Assembly: GCF_014217625.1 (NCBI RefSeq)
Contig: NZ_CP043641.1
Location: 2,604,001 to 2,668,000 of the forward strand
Length of the DNA stretch: 64,000 bases
Reading direction: 5' to 3'
From: Leifsonia shinshuensis
GTDB taxonomy: Bacteria; Actinomycetota; Actinomycetes; Actinomycetales; Microbacteriaceae
The notes under the pieces: generated by a model
What the model saw: the letters and a program-made list of their open reading frames with translations, nothing else
Database searches by the model: none
Told to the model about the DNA's origin: nothing
Position numbers and translations under genes: made by a program
Shown here: piece by piece, positions 9,007 through 16,901 of the stretch
Position numbering within the stretch: the first letter of the stretch is position 1
How the letters are laid out: the number at the start of each line of letters is the position of its first letter

Positions 9007-9956
9007 GGACCGTCGTCAGCGCCTACGCGGCCTCCCCCGCACACACGCGCTGGGATCCTGCGTTCGAGGAGCGCTTCCTCGCCGAGCTGGTCGCCATGGA
9101 CGGTGTCGGCGCCCTGGAACTGCCGTGGCTCGGCCGCCTCCATCCCTATGACGACGACTGGCTGGTCTCACGACTGCCTGCGACCGAGCTGGTCGTCACT
9201 GCGCTGCCGTGGACGATGACACGCTCGAAGGAATCGCCCGGCTACGGCCTGGCCTCAACCGAGGCGGATGGCCGGGCGGCCGCCATGGCCGACCTCGACC
9301 GGATGCGCCACGACCTCGCACGTCTACCCGCGATCCCGAGCGTCGTACTCCTGCACACGGCGCCCAGCGGCGGCCCCGGTTCAGCCGACGCCCTCCGGGA
9401 GTCCCTCGCCTCGATCGCGTCCTGGGACTGGTGCGGCTCCACGCTCGCGATCGAGCACTGCGACGCAGTCGTGCCTGGCCGCCCGTTCGAGAAGGGCTTC
9501 CTCTCCCTCCCCGACGAGTTGGCGGCACTCGAGGGCATCACGGAAGCGGGGCTTTGGCTGAACTGGGGCCGGTCTCTCATCGAACTGCGGGACGCGGCAG
9601 CCGTCACCGCGCAGGTCGCCGCCACCGCCGCGTCGGGTCGCCTCCTGGGGCTCACCCTCTCCGGAGCCGCCAGCGCGGACGGACCCTACGGGCCGGCGTG
9701 GGCCGACGCCCACCTCCCGTTCGCCGAGTCGGATCCGCGGTCCGGCTCCCTGCTGACCCGCTCGGCCGCTCGCTCAGCCCTCCGGGCAGCGGGCGACATG
9801 CCGTGGCGCGGGCTGAAGGTGAGTAGACGCCCAGGCGACGAGTCGGTCGCCGAGGTGCTCGCGACCGTCGAGGCCAACCTCGCCATTCTGCGCGAAGCCG
9901 AAGGAACACCCGTTGCCGCGTTGGGTGCGGCGCTCGTTGGAGGAGCAGATGGCTGA
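9003..9956 (+). CDS. Uncharacterised TIM-barrel-like protein of the nan cluster (possibly DUF4862)
   Basis: 317 aa with alternating strand/helix pattern resembling sugar-phosphate isomerase/epimerase barrels, and an acidic/His segment LAIEHCDAV at about residue 160. I think it belongs to the DUF4862 family, but cannot verify this. It overlaps nanE by 4 nt and nagB by 8 nt, so it is made with the pathway enzymes. A GlcNAc-6-P deacetylase is needed between NanE and NagB and none is seen here; whether this protein fills that or another step is unknown. Confidence 0.75.
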   Translation: MRTVVSAYAASPAHTRWDPAFEERFLAELVAMDGVGALELPWLGRLHPYDDDWLVSRLPATELVVTALPWTMTRSKESPGYGLASTEADGRAAAMADLDRMRHDLARLPAIPSVVLLHTAPSGGPGSADALRESLASIASWDWCGSTLAIEHCDAVVPGRPFEKGFLSLPDELAALEGITEAGLWLNWGRSLIELRDAAAVTAQVAATAASGRLLGLTLSGAASADGPYGPAWADAHLPFAESDPRSGSLLTRSAARSALRAAGDMPWRGLKVSRRPGDESVAEVLATVEANLAILREAEGTPVAALGAALVGGADG

Positions 9957-10734
9957 AGTCGTGGTGGTGGCGGACAAGGACGCGGCGGGCGAACTCGCGG
10001 CGGAGTCGATCCAGGCGCTGATCGCCGCCAAGCCGGATGCGGTGCTGGGGCTGGCGACCGGGTCCACCCCGCTGCCGGTGTACCGGGCGCTGGCCCGGCG
10101 GATCGGCGCGTCCGGGACGGATGTGTCGCACGTGCGCGGCTACGCGCTGGACGAGTACGTGGGCCTGCCGGCCGGGCACCCCGAGTCCTACCGGGCGGTG
10201 ATCACCCGGGAGGTCGTGGAACCGCTCGGGCTGACCCCCTCCCTCATCCACGTCCCCAACGGCGCCCTCGCCACGATCGAACACGCCGGCGCGGACTACG
10301 AGAAGGCGATCGCGGAGTCCGGGGGTGTGGACGTCCAGCTGCTGGGCATCGGCACCGACGGCCACATCGGCTTCAACGAGCCCGGTTCCTCGTTCGCCTC
10401 GGTCACCCGGGTGAAGACACTGACGGAGCAGACCCGCAAGGACAACGCCCGGTTCTTCGACAGCGAGGACGACGTCCCGATGCACTGCATTACCCAGGGG
10501 CTCTCCACCATCCTGCGCGCCCGGCACCTGATGCTGCTCGCGTTCGGCGAGGGCAAGGCGGAGGCGCTGGCCGGGGCGGTGGAGGGACCGGTGTCGGCCT
10601 CCAACCCGGGCTCGGCCATCCAGCTGCACCCGCACGTGACCGTGCTCGTGGACGAGGCCGCGGCGTCGCGCCTCCGCAACATCGACTACTACCGCTACGC
10701 CTACGACCACAAACCCGCCTGGCAGAAACTCTGA
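9949..10734 (+). CDS. nagB: Glucosamine-6-phosphate deaminase
   Basis: 261-aa deaminase/isomerase producing fructose-6-P and ammonia from GlcN-6-P. Motifs: LGLATGSTPLPVY, GYALDEYVGL, and the active-site loop GTDGHIGFNEPG. ATG 9949 is chosen because TTGGAGGAG precedes it; an earlier in-frame start would only add twelve residues from the upstream gene's alternative frame. Last gene of the cluster; it links the nan pathway to glycolysis. Confidence 0.95.
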   Translation: MAEVVVVADKDAAGELAAESIQALIAAKPDAVLGLATGSTPLPVYRALARRIGASGTDVSHVRGYALDEYVGLPAGHPESYRAVITREVVEPLGLTPSLIHVPNGALATIEHAGADYEKAIAESGGVDVQLLGIGTDGHIGFNEPGSSFASVTRVKTLTEQTRKDNARFFDSEDDVPMHCITQGLSTILRARHLMLLAFGEGKAEALAGAVEGPVSASNPGSAIQLHPHVTVLVDEAAASRLRNIDYYRYAYDHKPAWQKL

Positions 10735-10735
10735 A

Positions 10736-10785
10736 CCACAGCGATCACGCCGGGGTCAACGCCGTCTTCTGTGGGGCTTTTGTGG
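10736..10785 (+). terminator. Weak terminator-like stem after nagB
   Basis: CCACAG (10736-10741) can pair with CTGTGG (10769-10774), followed by GGCTTTTGTG. The loop is long, so support is modest. Confidence 0.3.
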
Positions 10786-10868
10786 GGGAAATGCCTTGCT
10801 CAAGGTTCTGAAAGCGCCTCTGACCAGGACTCTCGGGCTCACTCTCCGATGCCGGCTTTGCAGCCATC

Positions 10869-11093
10869 GTGAACACTGCACCGACATCGTTGAAAGCCCT
10901 CAATTTGCTCGCGACGGGTGGAATGCAGAGCGAGGTTGGGTCCCTGCTTGAAGACACAACATTGACACCACCCGCGGTTGCTGGAGCAACCTTCGACCCG
11001 CGCTCTCAACCGTTCCGGGCAGACATGATGCAGGCGATGTGGGTCTGTCAACAGAACGGAACCCCGATGGGGGTGCTCGAAGACGGTTCGTAG
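10869..11093 (+). CDS. Doubtful small ORF (74 aa)
   Basis: An open frame from GTG 10869, without a convincing ribosome binding site, ends 29 bp before a strong hairpin (11123-11155). The product is MNTAPTSLKALNLLATGGMQ at its start, with no recognised domain. The hairpin gives weak support that transcription ends here. The flanking 10735-11253 stretch otherwise shows no convincing gene. Confidence 0.25.
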   Translation: MNTAPTSLKALNLLATGGMQSEVGSLLEDTTLTPPAVAGATFDPRSQPFRADMMQAMWVCQQNGTPMGVLEDGS

Positions 11094-11122
11094 TCCAAGC
11101 CGACTGTCGAGGCAGCGCGTTG

Positions 11123-11155
11123 GGCGGCGTCGACCGGGAACGGGTCGACGCCGCC
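11123..11155. terminator. Perfect 13-bp-stem hairpin
   Basis: GGCGGCGTCGACC and GGTCGACGCCGCC are perfect inverted repeats around a 7-nt loop. No T-run follows on the plus strand, so it may be an intrinsic terminator of the actinobacterial type or a stabilising hairpin. Confidence 0.6.
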
Positions 11156-11253
11156 TGAGCCAACTCGCTCAGCTCACCTGCGATCAGCAGATGCGTTGCC
11201 GCATCTGACAGCTACGATCGAAGTATTCGCCCGCTAACGCAGGGAGGCAGGCA

Positions 11254-11451
11254 ATGTTCTGGACACGAGTCCGCCGAGTGTTGGCCGTTACTGGCAAGGT
11301 CGCGGTCTTCTGCGGCCGCATCCTGTTGCTGATCCTCGGGCGCGTCGGAGCGGTACTGATGATCATCGGAAGCGGCATGAAGGGTGGACACTCGGCCGAC
11401 GAGCAGGCGATCGCACTCTACTTGCCCCCGCGCGACGAGTATCGCCCCTGA
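11254..11451 (+). CDS. Small membrane protein, unknown
   Basis: 65 aa with one long hydrophobic segment (residues about 10-42, KVAVFCGRILLLILGRVGAV) and a charged tail. GGGAGG lies 6 nt before ATG 11254, and a strong intrinsic terminator follows at 11501. Both support a real small gene. No family recognised. Confidence 0.6.
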   Translation: MFWTRVRRVLAVTGKVAVFCGRILLLILGRVGAVLMIIGSGMKGGHSADEQAIALYLPPRDEYRP

Positions 11452-11500
11452 GCACACTCCGGGATCGAGATGTCCTTGATGGAGAAGGCCCGGGACGCAC

Positions 11501-11533
11501 AAAAGGCTCCGCAGCAGCGGAGCCCTTTCTCTT
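11501..11533 (+). terminator. Intrinsic terminator
   Basis: AAAAGGCTCCGC-agca-GCGGAGCCCTTTCTCTT: 8-bp GC stem, tetraloop and a T-rich tail. It ends the transcript of the small membrane protein gene. Confidence 0.85.
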
Positions 11534-11567
11534 GCCAACAGTTCTTCGATCGAAAAAGGGACCACCG

Positions 11568-11670
11568 TAGATAGCCCCTTTATGGCGGGCCTATCTAAGG
11601 TTCCCTACAGCCCAGTAACGGCGCGAACTTTCATTCTGCTAATCCCCTGTGGGCCGGAGAATGATCCCCT
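11568..11670. repeat. Element-end repeat locus A (two inverted ends, head to head)
   Basis: TAGATAGCCCC (11568-11578) faces GGGCCTATCTAAGGTT (11587-11602) across 8 bp. The right-hand copy matches the terminal repeat at 16902 in 15 of 16 positions. It also shares its internal layout: AATCCCCT at 11641 lies 50 bp in, and a second ATCCCC follows 22 bp later, exactly as at 16902-16985. It is probably an end of a related element or of an older, larger insertion. Confidence 0.7.
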
Positions 11671-12658
11671 AACGGAGGTCTCCGCCCTTCGCCAACTCCT
11701 GGTCCCGCGTCTCCATCGTTATCCGGATCCCGGACCGACGCAGCGCGAACACCACTACTGCCGCCACCACCACGACGAACAGAGCGGCCGCTCCCCAGCT
11801 CACGGCACCGGCGGGGTTGTCGCGGATCACCGCCAGATACCACCCGGCTAGCCAGGGCGTCACCGCGAGGGCGAACACCGCGACCGCCGCTGGCCGGCGG
11901 AGCAATAGGAGGACGACAGCGATGGCGATCAGCAGTGCGACCATGACCGAGGGAGGGACCCTCGCCCCGAAGATGTACCAGAACTGGCGATCGGACGGCA
12001 TGTCGGGGACCAACATCGCGTTCCAGGCGTAGACGCCGACGAAGAGCAGGATCCAGAGCGGGACACCCACGATGAGTCCGCGCCGTTTCGGTGGCGCCGA
12101 GGCGGCCAGGAAGCCGGCGAGCGCAAAGAACACAAGGTTTGTCGCGCTCGGGCCGTCCCATCCGGGCACGAGTGCGTTCACACAGGGCAGCAGGACAGCC
12201 ACGAGTCCGCTCGCGGCGAGGACGGCCCGGGGGGCGCGGCCCGCGCCGGTGAGGACCAAGATGAACGCGGCCGTCCAGATCCCAGTCAGGAGCACGCCAG
12301 GGCTAAGAAACGGCCCAAAGGTGACCACGTCAGGGGCAGCCTCCCGAAACGAGGACCGATAGCGGGAGAGCGGCGCCCACCAACTGCTCCAGAACATGAT
12401 GAGGGAGAACGCGAAGCCGTACCCGAACGCGAGCGTCGCGGCCCCGGAGCGCACCCCCTCGGGGAGGACCACGGCGATCCGCGCAGCAAGGCCGCGAAGC
12501 GCCAAGTCAGTCAGCTCGCCGGCCGCAGGCACGGTGCGACCGCCGTGATCCGCTCCGTCCAGCAGCATTCCGACGACGGCGTCTGCGTTGCGCCGCCGCC
12601 ACGACTGCGGATACCAGCGCAGTGCCGCCCTGTAGCGTGCTTCCAGATCCTGCGTCAT
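11669..12658 (-). CDS. Multi-pass membrane protein paired with PadR regulator
   Basis: 329 aa. A short cytosolic N-terminus (EARYRAALRWYPQSWRRRN, a pattern common in HAAS-like proteins downstream of PadR genes) is followed by about eight hydrophobic helices and a charged C-terminus. ATG 12658 overlaps the PadR stop by 4 nt. Such PadR-linked membrane proteins are common in actinobacteria; function is unknown. Its stop codon touches the internal part of repeat locus A. Confidence 0.75.
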   Translation of the reverse strand: MTQDLEARYRAALRWYPQSWRRRNADAVVGMLLDGADHGGRTVPAAGELTDLALRGLAARIAVVLPEGVRSGAATLAFGYGFAFSLIMFWSSWWAPLSRYRSSFREAAPDVVTFGPFLSPGVLLTGIWTAAFILVLTGAGRAPRAVLAASGLVAVLLPCVNALVPGWDGPSATNLVFFALAGFLAASAPPKRRGLIVGVPLWILLFVGVYAWNAMLVPDMPSDRQFWYIFGARVPPSVMVALLIAIAVVLLLLRRPAAVAVFALAVTPWLAGWYLAVIRDNPAGAVSWGAAALFVVVVAAVVVFALRRSGIRITMETRDQELAKGGDLR

Positions 12659-13002
12659 TGCGTCATCCCCGCGAGTGCCGGCCCCGTTCGCCGTCGCAAC
12701 CGCTCACGCGCGCGTTTCGCGTTCTCTTCGAGCCGTGACGCCTCCTCGACGAGCCGTTCACGCCCGGAGGCCGACAGGGCGAAGTAGCGTCGTAGCCTCC
12801 CGCTGACGACCTCGTCGCGAACATGCTCGACAAGCCCAGCCCCTTCCGCACGCTCGATGATCGCGTACAGCGACCCCACCTTCAGCGCCACACGCCCGTC
12901 GGAGAGGTCGGCCACTTCGGAGAGTAGGGCGTACCCATGCTTCGGGCCGTCGGCAAGGGCCGTGAGGAGCAGGAACGAAGGCTCGCGGAGTTCGATAGTC
13001 AC
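12655..13002 (-). CDS. PadR-family transcriptional regulator
   Basis: 115 aa, winged-helix PadR: REPSFLLLTALADGPKHGYALL, GSLYAIIERAEGAGLV, RRYFALSASGRERL. The start is GTG 13002. It is coupled to the membrane protein gene. A perfect inverted repeat at 13012-13032, directly upstream, is a likely autoregulatory operator. Confidence 0.92.
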   Translation of the reverse strand: MTIELREPSFLLLTALADGPKHGYALLSEVADLSDGRVALKVGSLYAIIERAEGAGLVEHVRDEVVSGRLRRYFALSASGRERLVEEASRLEENAKRARERLRRRTGPALAGMTQ

Positions 13003-13011
13003 ATAGCAATC

Positions 13012-13032
13012 ATACTCGTGTAAGGCGAGTAT
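13012..13032. promoter_or_regulatory. Probable PadR operator ATACTCG-N7-CGAGTAT
   Basis: Perfect 7-bp arms lie 10 bp upstream of the padR start codon. The position overlaps where a promoter -10 would sit. No other inverted repeat is evident in the 13033-13272 stretch, which shows no gene. Confidence 0.6.
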
Positions 13033-13272
13033 CAGCGGCGGTCGCGCGTGGCCTTTTCGCCGAGCTCACATGACACTTCTTTGTCCGCCCGAGGCCGCGG
13101 GCCACTGGCCCGAAGCCTCCCTGTCCTCGCGGCAGAACCAACTCCCGCTCTCTGCACGGGCTACTGCCGGGGAACTTGCCTATCACTGGTGGACATATCG
13201 CGTGTGAGGCTCGGCAACCGCCGAGACCCCGTTTCGACTGGCCAGCCGGCCACAGATCACACGAGGTAGTTC

Positions 13273-13791
13273 ATGCGTCCCCTACTTTCTCTAGCCGTTG
13301 CAGCCGTTCTCGCGACCGGGCCGGTGCTCGCGTCGCCAGACGCACCGTCGACCAGCGGAGACTATTGCGCGGTTCGCGTCCAACCGCTTGGGTCTCCGGA
13401 ACCTCAAGCGACTCCCGCGTGTTTCAGCTCGCAGGACGAGGTCGATTCCTATCTCGCGGGCCTTGGGTCGTCCAACCTGCGTGCTCGCTCGGCAGCCGCA
13501 TCAGTGGTCATTGGAACGATGTACAAGGACGACAGTTACGGCGGTGGCAGCTACACGTTCTACGGGTCCGGATCCTGTTCAGGAGTCACGTACGGATTCC
13601 CGAGCCTCTCTGCCGACTGGCAGAACACGATCAGCAGCGCCAAAGCGTACGCGTCCTGCTGGGTCACACTCTACGACGCACCGTCGTACGGCGGTCAGCG
13701 ATACAACTGCACCCCGAACTGCGCAAGCCTCTCGTCGTTCAACGATCGGGCCAAGTCGCTGGTGTTCCGACCAGCGGGGACGATCGGCTGA
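13273..13791 (+). CDS. Secreted beta/gamma-crystallin-like protein (peptidase inhibitor I36-like)
   Basis: 172 aa. A Sec signal peptide (residues 1-20, ending near VLASP) precedes a Cys-containing linker and a crystallin-like domain at about 75-165: YGGGSYTFYGSG, then VTLYDAPSYGGQRYNC and LSSFNDRAKSLVF. That last pattern (YxGxx...FNDRxSSL) is typical of SMPI/I36 protease inhibitors. It may be an extracellular inhibitor or cell-surface protein. It sits just upstream of another secreted protein gene. Confidence 0.75.
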   Translation: MRPLLSLAVAAVLATGPVLASPDAPSTSGDYCAVRVQPLGSPEPQATPACFSSQDEVDSYLAGLGSSNLRARSAAASVVIGTMYKDDSYGGGSYTFYGSGSCSGVTYGFPSLSADWQNTISSAKAYASCWVTLYDAPSYGGQRYNCTPNCASLSSFNDRAKSLVFRPAGTIG

Positions 13792-13969
13792 ATTGAGGCG
13801 AGAACAATCTATCGAATTGAGGCGGAACCGACTGTCTCGTGGCGGACATATCGATTCAGAACGCGATGGTGACTTTGGCCAGCGCGGACAACGATTTGCC
13901 GATTTCTGGTCAATCGGACGGAATCGCTTTGTCGACCGAGTTCGGCTAGGCGCAATTAAGGGGGAACCT

Positions 13970-14659
13970 TTGATCAATCGTTCTGCAAAATATCTGGCCA
14001 TTGCCGCGACCGTCTTTGTCGCGGTCACGGGAATTGCAATCCCGGCACAAGCCGAGGAAGCACCACCCATCGCTCCTAACACGTTGGCTCAGCTCAATGC
14101 AGGCTTCGAAGAGCTCGGAGTCGCCGTCGATGCACGCCCGGCGCTCCTGGAGGCATACGCACAAGGGAAGACCTGGGACAACTCATCCGGCGCCGCCCCA
14201 GTGACGGACGACACGTACCGCGTCGGCATCACGGACTACACCCGAAAGGTCTACTCGGACGGCTCTGTCACATTGACCTCGATTGAGCGTCCGACGACGC
14301 CGTCTGCCGGAGGAGGCATTCAGCCGATGGGGCTTTCCGGCTGCAAGTACCTACTGAGCGCTGGTGTCGCGACGTGGAGCAACTGCAAAGTCGAGAAGAA
14401 CAACGGGATTCTGACCGAGTGGTACCACGCGGGCTACTGGCAGGGGCCGTCCGGCGCCGGCGTCAGTCTCACGAACACATGGGACTGGGACATCCAGGCA
14501 GCAGGTGGTGCGTGCTCAAAGGATTACCTCGGAACTCCCACGTCAACGAAGGCACGCATCCGAGCGTATTGCACTGTCATCTCGGGCATCGGCTCCAGCT
14601 ACCCCTACTTGGATTTGGATGTCACTAAGTCGACGGCAGCAGTAAACGCCAACTGGTGA
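13970..14659 (+). CDS. Secreted protein, unknown function
   Basis: 229 aa from TTG 13970, preceded by AGGGGG at 5-nt spacing. This start gives a clean signal peptide (INRSAKYLAIAATVFVAVTG, cleavage after AQA). The mature protein has four Cys (GCKYLL, SNCKVE, GACSKD, AYCTV) that could form disulfides. No family is recognised. The open frame extends upstream to 13298 but that part is antisense-like and lacks initiation signals. Confidence 0.7.
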   Translation: MINRSAKYLAIAATVFVAVTGIAIPAQAEEAPPIAPNTLAQLNAGFEELGVAVDARPALLEAYAQGKTWDNSSGAAPVTDDTYRVGITDYTRKVYSDGSVTLTSIERPTTPSAGGGIQPMGLSGCKYLLSAGVATWSNCKVEKNNGILTEWYHAGYWQGPSGAGVSLTNTWDWDIQAAGGACSKDYLGTPTSTKARIRAYCTVISGIGSSYPYLDLDVTKSTAAVNANW

Positions 14660-14678
14660 ACACCGAAAGACTAAGCAC

Positions 14679-14846
14679 ATGAACCCTCTACTCCAGATCA
14701 TCGGACTTCTGACCCTTGTGGCGCCGCTCGCGGTGGCGATCGTCGCGCTTGTCATCGCGGTGCGAGGAATCCGCGGACTCCGCGCGGAAATTCGTGTTCT
14801 GAGGTCCGATCTCGCGCACGCCACAGAGCGCAGATCTGACAGGTGA
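14679..14846 (+). CDS. Small single-pass membrane protein (55 aa)
   Basis: MNPLLQIIGLLTLVAPLAVA begins a hydrophobic helix of about 28 residues, followed by a basic amphipathic tail (GIRGLRAEIRVLRSDLAHA). It starts 19 bp after the secreted-protein stop and ends 6 bp before a strong hairpin, so it is probably the last gene of that transcript. GAAAG upstream is a weak ribosome site. Confidence 0.55.
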   Translation: MNPLLQIIGLLTLVAPLAVAIVALVIAVRGIRGLRAEIRVLRSDLAHATERRSDR

Positions 14847-14852
14847 CGAGCC

Positions 14853-14887
14853 AGCGGCCGATGGGCGTCGCGAGCCCATCGGCCGCT
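14853..14887 (+). terminator. 14-bp-stem hairpin after small membrane gene
   Basis: AGCGGCCGATGGGC pairs perfectly with GCCCATCGGCCGCT across 7 nt. It probably ends the secreted-protein transcript. Confidence 0.75.
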
Positions 14888-15186
14888 GTGTCTCGGTCAG
14901 TCCACGAGCGAGCCTGGCGTACCGTCACCAATCGATCAGCCGCTTCGCGTGCTCCACAAACCTCAATCGATTATCCGAGTAAACCCGACTTCCAGGGCAG
15001 AGAGGTTTGGGCGCAAACCCCACAGTTCGCTGCCCGTAATACCGAACCAGATGCCGGCAACCCCAGTCGTGCCAGCCGAGCGGCTAGCGCGTTCTTGACC
15101 GCAGTGACGATATCGCGCGGCGACACGGGAAGGCCTGTTCGTGACCGGGGTTGACCAAACAATTGACAGTCGAAAAGGGGAAAGAA

Positions 15187-15429
15187 ATGCAATCAGAATC
15201 GGTTGAGGCCCAGTCTCAGGCAGACCGACGCGCGCTCGCGCTTACCGCGCTCATCCTCGCAATCATCGTTCCGCCTGCGGGCATCATCTTGGGGTTCACG
15301 GTCCTGGCGAAACGACCATCGGGTGCTCCCCACCGCCTAGCCGTCGCGGCGATCGTGGTCGGCTTTGTGGTACTCCTCGCATACCTCATCGCACTGCTCA
15401 GCCCTGCGATTTTTGCTCTAGTGAACTAG
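15187..15429 (+). CDS. Small two-helix membrane protein (DUF4190-like)
   Basis: 80 aa from ATG 15187, preceded by AAAAGGGGAAAGAA. Two hydrophobic helices (about 20-42 and 52-78) are separated by a short basic loop (AKRPSGAPHR), the layout of DUF4190-type proteins. Convergent with the anti-sigma-like gene. Function unknown. Confidence 0.6.
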   Translation: MQSESVEAQSQADRRALALTALILAIIVPPAGIILGFTVLAKRPSGAPHRLAVAAIVVGFVVLLAYLIALLSPAIFALVN

Positions 15430-15486
15430 GCGCTCGAACAGAACACAACTGCCACTCGACCCAGGAGTCCGGTCGCTGCGGTCGAT

Positions 15487-16014
15487 TCAGTCGGTCTTCT
15501 CCGGGGCGAGCCCGACCGCTTGGCACACACCGGGCCGCCCTGGAACCACCGCAGCGGTGCCGTCGCTCATGACGCACACCTGAAGCTGCGCCGGCACCTG
15601 ACCGGGTGCGTTCGAGGCGGCCAGCGGGTCGTGATCCGTGTTGAACACTCCTTGACGCCACATCGTCCGGCAGAGTTCGAGAGCGTTCTCGACCCGCCCA
15701 CCGCCCGCGTCCGGGTCGTACATGGTCGCGCCGGACATGTCGTACTCGCCGTTGGCGCCGCGTTCGGCGGAGGCGAAGCAGTAGACGCCGTCCCGATTGG
15801 TGACGTGTTGCGCTGAGACGACGGCGGTGGCGGCTGTTGCGAGACCCCCGACGACGAGGATGCCGACGCTTCCCCAGATCGCGAAGCGCCGCCGGAAGCG
15901 CAGACGCCGCTGGTCCGGTTCGCTGCGGACCTGGGTCATCAGCGCGTCCCGGATCGCATCCGTGCGGACCGTCGTCATGTCGGGCATGTCGTCGCGGTCG
16001 TATGCGGGGCTCAT
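15487..16014 (-). CDS. Membrane-anchored protein paired with ECF sigma factor (anti-sigma-like)
   Basis: 175 aa. A cytosolic N-terminus of about 48 residues is followed by one transmembrane helix (IWGSVGILVVGGLATAATAV) and an extracytoplasmic domain with four Cys (YCFA, ELCRT, VCVM, VCQAV). ATG 16014 overlaps the sigma stop by 4 nt. Position and topology suggest an anti-sigma or signal-sensing partner; no zinc anti-sigma motif is present, so this is inference. Confidence 0.6.
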   Translation of the reverse strand: MSPAYDRDDMPDMTTVRTDAIRDALMTQVRSEPDQRRLRFRRRFAIWGSVGILVVGGLATAATAVVSAQHVTNRDGVYCFASAERGANGEYDMSGATMYDPDAGGGRVENALELCRTMWRQGVFNTDHDPLAASNAPGQVPAQLQVCVMSDGTAAVVPGRPGVCQAVGLAPEKTD

Positions 16015-16616
16015 GATTGCACTCCGTCCAGCTGGGCGGTGAGGTCGGGCATTGCGCCGTGGCTCGTGAGTCGCTTCCGGACCTTCTCCCTGGCGCGATG
16101 CAGTTTCGACTTCACCGTACCTATGGGAATGTCCAACGCGGCGGCAACGGTTGCAATCGGAAGCTCTTCGATGAGGCAGAGGTCGAGGATCGACTGCTCT
16201 TGTGCGCTCAGGTGCGCCATCGCGGCCCGGACTGCGACCAGCTGGGCGTCCCGATCGAGCTGTTCGAGGACATCGTCGGCGTGGTCGGGTTCCTGTCCTG
16301 GCGCCGGGAGGGCCGCAATGAGGCGTCCGTGCCTCCGCTTCGTGCGGGCCTGGTTCATGAGCACGAAGTTGGTCACGGACAGCAACCACGGCAGAAGAGA
16401 GCCGTCGACGATCCGCACCTTGGCGCGGTTGCGCCACGCTTCCAAGAAGACCAGCGCGACGACGTCTTCGGCGTCGGCTACATTTCGGACGTGAGCGTAC
16501 GCCTTCCGGAAGATTCGCCTGCGATAACGGTCGAACAGGATGGCGAAGGAACGCTCGGTGCCGGTGGAGGCTTCCAGCCACAGCGCGGAGTCAGAGATCT
16601 CCCCCGTGTCGTGCAA
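16011..16616 (-). CDS. ECF-type RNA polymerase sigma factor
   Basis: 201 aa. Region 2 (FAILFDRYRRRIFRKAYAHV, DAEDVVALVFLEAWRN) and region 4 (LSAQEQSILDLCLIEELPIATVAAALDIPIGTVKSKLHRAREKV read piecewise) are clear. TTG 16616 has AGGGGG about 8 nt upstream; an alternative GTG lies at 16652. It is co-translated with the membrane protein downstream. It may control the secreted and membrane genes nearby. Confidence 0.85.
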   Translation of the reverse strand: MHDTGEISDSALWLEASTGTERSFAILFDRYRRRIFRKAYAHVRNVADAEDVVALVFLEAWRNRAKVRIVDGSLLPWLLSVTNFVLMNQARTKRRHGRLIAALPAPGQEPDHADDVLEQLDRDAQLVAVRAAMAHLSAQEQSILDLCLIEELPIATVAAALDIPIGTVKSKLHRAREKVRKRLTSHGAMPDLTAQLDGVQS

Positions 16617-16716
16617 TTCTCGTCCCCCTCGCGATCGAGGCGAGACTAACACGGACGGCAGACGGAGCTGTCCACCGCCGGTCTTCGCGCTAGTGGTCGG
16701 TTCATACGATCGAGAA

Positions 16717-16757
16717 GGGCCACGCGTCCGCAGTCCCCCCGGACAGACGCGTGGCCC
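16717..16757. terminator. 12-bp-stem inverted repeat
   Basis: GGGCCACGCGTC and GACGCGTGGCCC are perfect inverted repeats with a 17-nt loop, upstream of the sigma gene and about 150 bp outside the left end of the inserted element. It may be a terminator; the remaining 16617-16895 shows no gene. Confidence 0.5.
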
Positions 16758-16895
16758 TCAGGACATCGCGGCCGAATGAAGCCCCTCCCACTCGCGACGT
16801 CGGCGCGATGCTCAGAATCGCGCTCAGAAGGGGGATGTCCGGAAGAGGTGGGATGGTTCCATCGGAGGGAAACGGGCCACTTCGATGGGCTTCAA

Positions 16896-16901
16896 GTCGG
16901 C
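16896..16901. repeat. Left copy of 6-bp direct repeat GTCGGC (probable target-site duplication)
   Basis: GTCGGC here immediately precedes the left terminal repeat, and GTCGGC at 41300-41305 immediately follows the right one. The identity extends to GTCGGCGG if the first two bases of the left end are counted. Confidence 0.65.

Noticed and set aside
13298..13969. N-terminal extension of the 13970 secreted protein
   Set aside because: It overlaps the crystallin-like gene in another frame and would bury the signal peptide; TTG 13970 has a good ribosome site.
15487..16581. 364-codon frame spanning the sigma gene
   Set aside because: The part above 16014 is a shadow of the sigma factor; ATG 16014 gives the coherent membrane protein.
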